From Osedax fenrisi (Eukaryota; Annelida; Polychaeta; Sabellida; Siboglinidae), in the NCBI GenBank assembly GCA_964019155.1, contig OZ025243.1, forward strand, positions 23,158,944 through 23,222,943: a DNA stretch of 64,000 bases. The letters run 5' to 3'. A program made the position numbers and the translations under genes. Within the stretch, counting starts at the first letter, position 1. Every line of letters begins with the position of its first letter. This document shows, piece by piece, positions 1 to 10,700 of the stretch. The notes beneath the pieces were generated by a model that saw only the letters and a program-made list of their open reading frames with translations, ran no database searches and had not been told where the DNA came from.

Positions 1-1173
1 ATAAATTTACATCGATTTCATTATTTTTAATTTATAGAATAACTTCTTAATTAATAGGATATGAATGAATGCAATCAGTTTATAGTCTATATATAAGGAG
101 AATCAGTGAAAGCGATTATATTTTTTAATTCGATATCTCCTAACAGTAATATAATGTCATATTATATCATCTTCATTCGGATAAAATACAATAAAATTAC
201 ATAAAAATGGATATTAAAATAAACAATAAACACAAATATAAAAGAAAGAACAACAAAAACTAAAACAACTATTTTATTCCTATGTTAGCATCCAAAGCAA
301 AGTATAAAATATAATTATTAAATTGTTCATAATTGTAATATAATATTTATAAAATAATATAAATATTTGTGACATAGTTTATGTCAATTTTAATAATATT
401 GATATATATGTGTAGGTTACTATTTTAATACTGTTTTTTATTATTGTAATACTTTTAATTTTTAATACCGTTTAGTTTTTTATTTATTAGTTATATAAAG
501 TTAAATATATAAAACGTAACATTTGTCAAATAAATATATAATAGTTTTGATAAATAGTAATTTTTATAATTGTAAAACGTCAAATACTGCTGTTTTATGT
601 TTTTAATATTTCTAATTTGTGATACTGTTTTTTTAGTTATATAATGTAAGATATATAAAATGGTAAAATATGTAAAAAAAAATTATATTGAGAAATAAAA
701 ATTAATAAAAAAACCTATTTAATACTGATTTTTTAATAAAATGTTATAGTACAAAATATATGTTTAATATTTTAATTATTTAATTTATTTATTTATTTTT
801 TAATATTTTAATTTACATTATAATATTAGAGAAAATAATATATTTGCAATATTATTAAAAATATATACATCAGTATTATATTGTATATTGGTCAATGAAA
901 AACAATTTCAAAACTGTTTTCAATTGTTATATATTTTTATTTTATTTTTTAAATTATATATTACCAAATATTATATCATTTTAGTACTTTATACCTTAAA
1001 GAATATTGTATTTTGGGATTTTGTGGTTTTCATTAATTGTAAAATGAATATATCATTATAACGTATATGTTTATTTAATGTAAAATATTCATTAAAATCA
1101 ATTTTGTAATTTTTATTTTGCAATTTATAAATAAATATAATATTTCTAAAAACTACTAGATAATTTAAAAGAA
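1..1173. other. AT-rich gap without a gene
   Basis: Very AT-rich sequence with homopolymer and TA runs. I see no exon-like GC-richer stretch and no open frame of note. The only recognisable content is the dispersed repeat at 61-214. Confidence 0.6.
61..214 (+). repeat. Dispersed repeat R1, copy a
   Basis: About 150 bp, running from ATGAATGAATGC through AAGGAGAATCAGTGAAAGCG to CATCTTCATTCGGATAAAA. It recurs at 13715-13865 in the same orientation with scattered substitutions. No coding potential is visible. It is probably part of a transposable element; the ends are not defined. Confidence 0.75.
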
Positions 1174-1655
1174 AGTAACCGGATACGGAAAGTGCCCGAA
1201 TACGGACACCATCGGTATCTCCGAAAACATAAATCCTACGAAAAAATGTTTATTAAATAAAATATTCATAATTATATAAATAAAGTCTAAAAAAGAATTT
1301 TTTATTTTTTAATTAATCAAAATATTGTTGATATAACCAATAAACTGATTTATTTATTACGTTTTTAAATTTCCTTCTCAGGAATATGCAAATGTATCGA
1401 TAAAATATAACACTATATTATTAAAAAATAAAGCATTCTAAAATTAAGTATATAATTTCTATATTTGTTATAAAATATTCATAAAGCATATATCTAGAGG
1501 TCATATATGAACAAATTTAGATTTAGATTTATTGCTGGTATTAATATTATAACGCACGCGATTTTTATGAAAATTAGAATTGTTAATACGCTGTGCGCTG
1601 ATTGGTTATAGGGTGTCCGTATTAAGACATCTAGAGTGTCCGTATTAGGGACTTA
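1174..1655. mobile_element. Inverted-repeat element with GTCCGTATT-type termini
   Basis: The left end at 1174-1212 (AGTAACCGGATACGGAAAG, then GAATACGGACACC) is roughly the reverse complement of the right end at 1610-1655 (GGGTGTCCGTATTAAG, then GTGTCCGTATTAGGGACTT). Each end carries the TACGGA motif twice. The interior is AT-rich without an open frame. It abuts the 3' end of LINE-A and may have interrupted it. I infer a non-autonomous DNA transposon; I could not fix a target-site duplication. Confidence 0.45.
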
Positions 1656-1659
1656 TATA

Positions 1660-2851
1660 TAAATGTGATACCTCTGTAATTGTTGGTGACAGATAGATCG
1701 CCTTTTTTTGGGAAGGGAAGTAAACAGCCTTGTGTCCATCTTTCAATTGGTTCTTGCCAATATACCTTATTGCATGAATCAAGTAAGAACTCTTGAAATT
1801 CGTATAGGTCCTAGTTTCCATACTTCCACAGGTATTTCGTCTAATCCAGTGGCCTTGCCATTTTGTTTACTTTTAGTCGCTTTTATTAGTTCTTCAGATG
1901 TAAAATTGCCATTTTTAATATCAAGTTCATCGTATTCTGTAGGATGGTCTTCTGTACTGGTGTGTTTGCTTATTGGACAGCCAAGTAAATCTTTAAAATG
2001 ATTATGCCATAGATCGATACGTTCTTTCTCGTTTTTTTGCTTTTAGTTTGGCTTTGTTTGTTTTCTTTCTTCCAATTATTTCATTAACCGTTTTCCAGTC
2101 TAAAGCTGACTTTTTGTTTGTTGCTGCATTTTGTATTTCTTCTATTTTATTCTCGATGTAGTCATTTTTCTCATTTTCATAAAGCTTGACGAATGATCTT
2201 TGTATAAGTTTGAAGTTCTTTATGCACTCGGGCGTTGGATTTTGATCTTTCAATTTAGCAGCTTCGTGTAAAGAAGCACGTTTTTGACTGATATTTATCG
2301 TTTCCCAGGGTGATATTTGTTTTAATTTCGGTTTCAATGGTATAATTTCGGCCTCAACATGATTTTTCGAACTGTAAATATTTAGTATTTGCAGACGAGT
2401 TTGATTCATCGTTTGATGTATTTTGTAGTACAGAAAATGTGTTTGTTATCTTAGTAATAAAAGAATTTCGTAATTCACGGACATATTTTAGCCTAGACAA
2501 GTCATAAGGTTTGTTTTTGCTACATTTCTTCTTATTAGCTCTGAGACTTAGTTTAATTTTAGTTGATAAAATACGATGATCAGATGCTATACTTATAAAA
2601 GAGTTATATGCTCTGCAGTTTATAATGCTGTTTTTCCATTTCGTATTGATGATTAGGAAGTCAATTTGTGACTTATAGTCGTTCGGGGAGTTATGTGTCC
2701 ATATTTGTCCTAGTCTTTTTTGAAATTTTGTGTTCAGGCATAATAGATTATTTTCCTCTAGATAATTTTTTAGCATTGTTCCATTTCGATTTGTTGTTTT
2801 ATGATAAGAGTATTTGAAATGGCTGTTAATAATATATTTAAAATGTATCAT
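1660..2851 (-). mobile_element. LINE-A fragment: endonuclease C-terminus to start of RT
   Basis: On the minus strand the conceptual product runs from an APE-type endonuclease C-terminus (KYSYHKTTNRNG near the start, QIDFLIINTKWKN, then SDHRI at about 2580) through a Lys/Gln-rich linker to the start of a reverse transcriptase (GKATGLDEIPVEVWK at about 1840-1885, then remnants of the PKKGDL/NNYRG region). Two overlapping open stretches (2851-2354 and 2409-2002) show at least one frameshift, and the RT part has stops. It is a dead RTE-like or related non-LTR retrotransposon. The RT catalytic FADD part is absent, cut off near 1660 next to the inverted-repeat element. Confidence 0.85.
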
Positions 2852-3275
2852 TTAAATAGTAAACTATATAACTAATAATGTATTACTAATAGGGTACAAA
2901 GATAAGAAGAATTCTATAAAGTTAAAGTAGAAATTGAATATTTCGATGCCACTTACAAAATAATGTATTTTATTTCCATTTTCGATTATTTTTACGCTAT
3001 CTTTTATTTCTATTTTTATAATTTTTCGTTTATTTTTATTATATGATTTATTTCTAGTTCCGATTGTTTCCCGTTTATTTTTACGGTAACTGCAAAACGT
3101 TTTAATTTCTTTAATTTTTAATTTCGTAATATTCTTTGTTTATTTCTATGGCTAACGTATGTTATCGTTAGCCATATATTTAGAATACTCTAAATATATG
3201 TCGTTAGCAAATATTTATACTTTATACTTTCGATTATATTTTCGGCTATTTATTTTATTTGAATTATGAAATGAC
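2852..3275 (+). repeat. Dispersed repeat family, possible LINE 3' UTR, copy 1
   Basis: This segment (GGGTACAAAGATAAGAAGAAT ... GATGCCACTTACAAA ... TAACGTATGTTATCGTTAG) is the reverse complement of 36300-36720. Shorter copies lie at 35145-35240, 41865-41920 and 56635-56715. At 3150-3200 the copy contains a local inverted repeat around CTAACG/CGTTAG. Copies elsewhere end in an ATTCAATAAATAAAT or CAATCAATCAAT tail, which suggests a LINE-type 3' end. No coding sequence. Confidence 0.65.
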
Positions 3276-3655
3276 ACACTAAATATAGTAGTCTATATAA
3301 TATATTATTATTTAAAGAATGTTAAATGTTACTACTTTAATAAATAATAGTATTTTGACAATTTGTTAAGTTTTATTTTAAATAATGGATAGGATAATGA
3401 CAATAATAGGATAATGACTATAAGATCAAATTAAATCTTAAAGACTTGATTATATAAATTAATAATATATGTATATATATATATATATATATAAAATCAA
3501 TATGTTATTAGGTAGATTTTTAATTTTTTAATAATATAATTTGTTGTCTAAAAATGAAGATATATATAGTAGTATTAGTAGTATAGTAGTATATCAATAA
3601 TATTTTAATACAAATAATACTACATATATATTAACTATATATAAACTTGCTATTG
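3276..3655. other. AT-rich gap with (TA)n
   Basis: Low-complexity AT-rich DNA with a short (TA)n run near 3475-3492. Nothing coding or structured was recognised. Confidence 0.6.
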
Positions 3656-3659
3656 GTTA

Positions 3660-6505
3660 ACAACACACAACATCACCATGGCGGATCGGTCGAGGACCAG
3701 ATCAACAACGACCGCGCTACCCATTGGTTCTAACCAGGATGGAGGTGCTAAGTTTGCTACTGGAAGAGCAAACAAAAGATAATCATATTTCAAGTGTACG
3801 CACCAACAACAAACTATTCATGTAATGAAATTGAAGATTTCTATGAAACTATTGAGAAAGTAATTCATGATTCTCCGAGGAAAAATATTATTATAATACA
3901 AGGTGATTGGAATGCTAAGATAGGAAGGAATGCACAAGTGAATGAGAGGATGCGTTGGACGTTTTGGGATAGGTGACATGAATGACCGAGGGCAGAGGCT
4001 ACTTGAATTCGCGGTAAGACATAAACTAGTGGTTGCAAATACACTACATCCGCTAAAAAAACTCAAGAACTACAACATGGCACTCATCAAATGGTCTAAT
4101 ACATTTAGTCAACTTGATTATATACTAACTCCACAGATTTAAGTCTAGTATTATTCGAAGTGCAACGAGAACATACCCAGGTGCTGACATAAATAGCGAT
4201 CACGATCTTGTGATGTGCAACCTACGCTTTAAACGTTTAAATGCAAATCGCAAATCGATGTACTGCGATCAAACAAGCGTCATCGTCGATGACTCATCGA
4301 TCAACACGAATCCGATTAAATATCGATAGACTGAAAGATCCACAAATTTCACACCTTTAAGCAAATAAACTTAGTGAGAAACTTGAGAATATTGAAACAA
4401 ACAATTCCGAACCTACCGCCATGTAGGGACCCGACCCATGCCGCCTACCCAAAATGTGAAGATGTAATAATAAGTACTGCTACAGAAATAATAGGTAAAT
4501 ATAGAAAGAAAAAACAACCTTGGATTACAGATGACACACTTGACCTATGTGATGAGATAATATCACTGAAATCTAAAAAGAAACAAACACGTGTTTGTAT
4601 AAGGTACCTTAGCTAGATAGTAGGTACAGATGAATGTATGTACATGTATGTACCTATGTACAGAAAAATAAATACGACTATTCGGAAGACAATGCAAGAA
4701 GCAAAAGACAATTGGATAAACAAATACAGTGTAAATCTATCGACAACGAAATGAGATATGGAAGATATAATAAGAGATCTTACAACACATTGAAAATTTT
4801 AACGAAATCATTAAGAAGAGCTACTTCTATCATTGAAGACAGTATTGGGAACCCACTATCTGAAGACTCATCCGATCCTGGACTGAATACATCTACAACT
4901 TATATAATTATCCTATACAACCTGATGTTACTATGTTACTGATGTTACCTATACTGTACAACACGAACATTCTCAGCTAAGAATCAGACCCTGACCTGAC
5001 AATACTAAAATCTGAAGTGAGCGATGCTATACAAACGTTAAAAGAAGGGAAATCACCAGGAATTGACAATATACCAAGAGAACTAATCAAACATGGGGGA
5101 AGTTCGACAACTAAGTTCCTACTCAATAGACCCAATCATTGGTAATACCCATCCCCAAGAAAGGGGATCTGAAAAAATGTTCAAACTATAGAACCCTTAG
5201 TTTAATATGTCATTCGAGTAAGATATTACTAAAAATAATACTTAAAAGGCTAACACCGCAAGCTGAACAAAGTATATCTGAGGAACAAGCAGGGTTTCGG
5301 AAAGGCAGAAGTACGGTCGAATAGATAACAAATATCAGAACCCTTATAAAAAGCATCATGATTCCCAGACGAACCTGTTCCATAACTTCATTGATTTCAG
5401 GAAAGCGTTTGACAGATTATATCTCGAAGGACTGTGGTCAACACTTCAAAAGTGTCGTATCGATCACGAATTAATTACAATGATTTAAGGCTTTATACAA
5501 TAACAATTCCAGTTCAGTCCTGATTAGTAACAACATAGGAAATTCGTTCAAATCAACGGTTGGAGTACGTCAAATATGTATACTATCACCTTTACTCTTC
5601 AATATATACCTCGAGGAAATCATGTCGGAAGTACAAGATAATCTAACGTCATCGATATCAATAGGTGGTAGACCAGTATAGAATCTGAAATTTTCAGATG
5701 ACATTGATTTAATAGCGGGCACCAATAAAGAGCTTCAAGATATGACCAATCAACTGTCTAAATGTACTAGAAGATATAGCATGGAAATCAGTTCAGAAAA
5801 AAAATAAGGTAATGGTTAATAGTAATGACTCTTCTCTTCATGCTGACACCACACTAAATGATAATAAATTGGAAGAAGTCAACAAATTCTGTACTTAGGA
5901 GCAACTCTGTCAAAGGATGGTTCATGTGAAACTGACATCAGAATACGACTAGCTCTTGCGACTTCAGCCATGATACGACTATATGTTATATGGAACAGCC
6001 GACACATACATTCTAAGCTAAAATACAATGTATACCGTTCACTCGTCCTTTCTATATTAACTTATGGATGTGAGGCCTGGACCATTAGCACAGCAATGCA
6101 GAAGAAACTGCAAGCATTTGAAAACAAATCACACAGAAAGCTGCAGGGCATAAAATATCAGGAAAAAAAGACGAATGTATATGTAAAAGAGAAGATGATA
6201 GCAATAATCGGCAAATATGATCCTGTTACACATGATCAAACGATGCAAACTAAAATGGTATGGGCATATATCCAGACATGACGGTCTCAGCAAAACGATA
6301 ATGCAAGGTATTGTTGAAGGTTTACGAAAGCAGGGTCATCCGAAGAGTCGATGGTTCAACAATATATCTGATTGGACTAAGATGGACTATTTCACAAAGT
6401 TCACGATTGCGATGGTTGGAAAAAGTGTGTTGTTAAGGCAGAAAGGACTGAATTGATACCCCCTATGCTTTCTGAGTCATGGGACTAAAAGTAAAAGTAA
6501 AATAA
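3660..6505 (+). mobile_element. LINE-B: near-full-length degenerate EN-RT retrotransposon
   Basis: In order on the plus strand: APE-type endonuclease with VYAPTTNYSC at 3796, GDWNAKIG at about 3903, QLDYILTPQ at about 4111 and DHDLVMCN at about 4199; linker with KKQPWITDD at about 4511; then the RT with KKGDLKKCSNYR at 5159, EEQAGFRKGRST at 5281, the FRKAFDR catalytic region at about 5398, FSDDIDLIAG (FADD box) at about 5691, and a C-terminal part with LTYGCEAWTIS at about 6059 and KWYGHISRHD at 6247. Reading jumps between frames and meets stops, so the copy is dead. The 5' end near 3660 (CACCATGGCGGATCGG) may be 5' UTR. The class is RTE-like or a related EN+RT clade. Confidence 0.88.
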
Positions 6506-6939
6506 TTGGTTATTATTTTAATTTAAAATTTTTACAATATTAAAAATTAATAATATTAATAGTTGAGAATCAAAAACAACTAACATTATTTTTTTATTTT
6601 TTATTAATTAGTAAAAATAATTTATTTTTACATAATTAAATAATGTAATGTTATTTATTATTAAATGTCATTAATATATAATATATAATAATGATGTATT
6701 ATTATTATAATAATAATAAGTAATAGAATATATAATACATAATTCTATTATAATACACAGATAAAATATTAATATAATGTGTAAAATAAAACAATGTTTT
6801 ATATATAAAATTGTACTTTATTTTTATAAAAATATATTTATATAAATATAATGGTAAAAGTACATATTCTGGAATAAATATATGAAATACATACAAACAA
6901 ATACACACACAAAGATATATATATATATATGTTTGTTTG

Positions 6940-6995
<56 letters not shown>
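6506..6995. other. AT-rich gap with (TA)n run
   Basis: AT-rich DNA ending in a long (TA)n run (about 6942-6992) that abuts the element at 6996. The open frame at 6705-6908 on the minus strand is made of low-complexity Tyr/Ile/Leu codons and is not credible as a gene. Confidence 0.6.
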
Positions 6996-6996
<1 letters not shown>

Positions 6997-7148
6997 CAGT
7001 CAACTCCCGATAACTCAGAAACCCAGTTAATAAGTATTTTTTACAAATGCTAGCTTAGTTGATTACATATGTAAATATGATTACGTATAATCAGATATCT
7101 CAGACGTATTGTTATGGTCTCTTCTAATCTGAGTATACGAAAGTTGAC

Positions 7149-7153
<5 letters not shown>
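6996..7153. mobile_element. Short inverted-repeat element (MITE), possibly pogo/mariner-like
   Basis: The termini ACAGTCAACTCCCGATAACT and, on the opposite strand, ACAGAGTCAACTTTCGTATA match with a few mismatches over about 25 bp. The element lies inside a (TA)n run, so a TA target duplication is possible but cannot be demonstrated. No coding capacity (about 158 bp). The CAGTCAACTC...GATAACTC end resembles the ends of pogo-type Tc1/mariner elements; that assignment is from memory of the family and is tentative. Confidence 0.5.
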
Positions 7154-7192
<39 letters not shown>

Positions 7193-7714
7193 AGTGTGAT
7201 GGTGGTGACGAAGCATGATTTAGTGGCATGTAAACCTGCAGGCTTTCGAAGCCTTCGCTCGTATATACGAATTAAACGGTAAGCAAATAGTACAACAAAA
7301 TATAAAAATAGAAATAAATACCAAACATTAGCTAAGCGTGAATAGGGGCGTAACTAGTGAAGGTGGCAGGTAACGATGGAATGTAATCGATACAGACTGT
7401 ATGCAAACTTATAGAATGTATTCGAAGGAGAGAGTTCCGTATATGTGGGGCTATGTATTAGAAATATTCAGTATTACTGCAAAAAATATGGGGATATATA
7501 TATATAACATTTACATCACATTATATAAACATAAGTAGTAAGTAAGCAGGATTTAATGAATGTATAGAAATATAGAACATACTTTGCACATAAATAATAC
7601 ATTTGATCATAATACCGTATATTTGTTTTTCGAAAATTTGGTTTATAGACTCCTATATAATAATATATTAATCGGGTGTCTTAATTATACGACATATAAT
7701 AATAATAATATCAA
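7154..7714. other. Intergenic or downstream AT-rich DNA
   Basis: Begins with a (TA)n run (7153-7187). A short self-complementary stretch (AGGCTTTCGAAGCCT, about 7241-7255) follows. No exon-like sequence was found apart from the terminal exon that starts at 7715 on the opposite strand. Confidence 0.5.
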
Positions 7715-7791
7715 TCAGGTTGGTTCCTCGTAATAAACGAGAGTGAACGCAGATAGGTATGGAAGTTCACGCAACTTATCGTGATACCTAC
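7715..7791 (-). CDS. Membrane protein gene, terminal exon D
   Basis: Acceptor TTTGCTGAGAG precedes a phase-1 start. The frame reads RYHDKLRELPYLSAF, then TLVYYEEPT and TGA at 7717-7715. The intron from exon C would be only 58 nt with a GTAAGT donor. If that short intron is retained, the frame instead stops at TAG (7844-7842), so two alternative C-termini are possible. Confidence 0.5.
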
Positions 7792-10700
7792 CTCTCAGCA
7801 AATGTAAATTGTTTGTACTAAGCCCGGTAGTGTACAATAGTCTACTTACGGAGACTAAACATTCCTTGGCAGTGACCGGTGCCGTGGCAGTGACTCAGCA
7901 GGCGTCTGGTTAATGGAAACAGACACAGCGACCACATCAGTAGTGGTAGTAGTGCTATTAATAGAATAACGACTACTAGACCATAGTTCAGTATTCTATT
8001 TGTTATTGTTCTGAAATGAGAAATTTATAAATTAATTTAATCAAATTTACTATACATATATGTGTATGTGTTTGTAAGAATATATTAATTAAAAAAACAT
8101 ATTTAATTTTTAGTATAATTTATTAGTATAATGTTAGTATAATTTTTAGTATTATTCTAGAATAACACCTACGACCAATCAATTTCATTTATACAATGAA
8201 CCAACAGGTATGGCTTAACATGAAAATAAATATATTATTAATATATATTAATGATATCACTGTTTTTAAATAATTCAAATTGATAAATTATAATTATTAA
8301 AAAACAGTATTATAATTTATAGGTAGTGTTAAAATTACATTGTTATGTTTTATATATGTTTATAACCTATAATATTTTGAAATATCATATATTATACGTA
8401 TACAAATCTATTTTTTTACAATATTTTGTATTATAAAGACAGTGAAAAAACCCCTTAATTAATCATTTTACTAATTAACCAATATAACTTTACATATTAA
8501 TTTAAAAGTATAATACGTAACTACATGTAATTTTATATATATATATATTAAATTTGTAAACTATTATTATTATTTTTTTAAATCATACCAGGAATACATA
8601 TCAATATTTGTTCTATAGTTAATAAATAATTGTAAACATTAATAATAATTCTAATAGAAATTTAAAAAAAAATAACAATAACAACAAAAATAAAGCCAAC
8701 ATATATGTACTGTGACAGTGTATACGAACATGTTACAAGAATTAGCTAGAGACACCGACATCCAAAGTACGCATATTAAAAGTCCGCCCAATTCCCTGAG
8801 GAGGCAGTATTTGTTAGATGGTAAGTGTTCATAATTATTCAGTAATTAAATTAAATAATTTAAAACTAATTTAAATATTAATACGCTAATAAATTACTCT
8901 ATTACGATAACATAGAAGTAGTGAATCGCATGCATAACTGAGAAAAATTGAATAAATATACAAACTTTATATATCAAATATAAATAATCATTATATTTAT
9001 ATTACATTATGTTATTATATCGATAAACATAGCCATCCGTATAACTAAACGTAATTAGTTAGTTTACATAGATAAATAGATAGATTGTATTTATTTATAA
9101 AACATTTCCGTAATATACTATTACGTTCAAGCACGACTTACGTTCTATTTATAGATATTTACATGCATAGTGTTTAAAAAATTTAATTTTCAAAATTCAA
9201 CTTTTTAGAGATATGAGATAATGAAGCTTTCTTTACATTACATTCTTATAGAGGATCATTACTCATCAAGATCATTTCTGTTAAGTATTCGTGAATGTAA
9301 AATACTAATTTGTTATAAAGAAATGTAAAGAAAGGAACACCTAGATATTGAGTGTGTGTTAATTTTATAATAATAGAGATAAAAATAGTATTATTAGATA
9401 AAATAGAATGAATTACAGTATACACTAGTAATGGTATTTCACTGTATTTGCTTATTATCATTTTAAATGATATTTCTCTAAGGCACCGAACCGAATTGAA
9501 TAATTTTCGAAATAATGACAAAATTTCAATAAAGGAAAAAATAAAATGGATAATCATTTAGTTATAGATATGATTCATGAGATTAATTATACATCACTAG
9601 TACAGATTTAATAATAGTATATCATACATGGATGATCATGATATGAAAACAGAGATGAATCAGAGTTATAGATTGATTACATTAACTGAAGACATATTCA
9701 ATGAGGTATGCAGCAGCATCATCCATCATTGTGTAGCCGACACTTTCATATTGTAATCGAGGTATTCTATTTATTATATTATATGTGTATGTGAACCCCA
9801 TTAAAGGATAATTGACATATCCCTTAGCGATGAACGTTCATCTTTCGATGAAATCAAGTATATAGTCCATAACACACCAATAATTAATATCACTTATATA
9901 CTTACTTATTTACTAGTCTTCTGATGATATCATCGAAGGGGAACATATGATATCGATGAATCCAACATACTCCATTCATAACGCTCAACAGTTTCATCTA
10001 TGAGAGATTAGTACATCCAGTCTCTCTTTGGCTTCCATTATCTTCAATATAACCTTGTAGTATCATATTGGCTAGTGAGTCGTGGAGAGATATATTCCCA
10101 AACAAAGTCACTTTTCTATTTATCGCCATTTTCAAGAGAGGTTCAATATTTCCCATTTTCTTTCTTATATCGGTGGTTACGTAGATGTTTGTTCTTCTTT
10201 GTTTGTATGTGCTATTCAGTAGTCTACTACGGGCTTTTAATTCAATGACATGTATCTCTTTTTCGATTCAGCCAACGAGGTCCAGGTTTCAACGCCATAT
10301 AGTAAGATGGATAGTAATAATGGTTTGTAGGGCTTGCACTTGAGTTTGAATTCAATTTCTCTAGATATCCAAATCTTCTCCAATCTCACCCACTATTTCT
10401 GCAGTTGCTATAGCTAGTCTACTTAAAATCTCATTATTGCTCATTCCACCGTATCACCGCCAAGATGTCAAGATATCTGAAGTTATTGCTCAAGCTGCTA
10501 ATCATATACTGTAATGTTTGGTTAACATACATCGTGATTTCACACTTCTCATGACTAATTTTAATACCGTACGAGGAAGCATTATTTTCTAAAGAAACTG
10601 TTAACGATTGTAGTTCAGTTTTAGAACACGCTAGAAGATCGATATCATCAACGAATCGTAGCTTTCTCTTATTGATATTGTGGACTGATGATTTTCAAGT

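Noticed and set aside
3785..6460. LINE-B open frames as host genes
   Set aside because: They contain endonuclease and reverse transcriptase motifs in the order of a non-LTR retrotransposon, with frameshifts and stops.
9246..9557. 103-codon hydrophobic frame on the minus strand
   Set aside because: No motif, AT-driven composition, no splice context. Kept only as a note in the gap entry.
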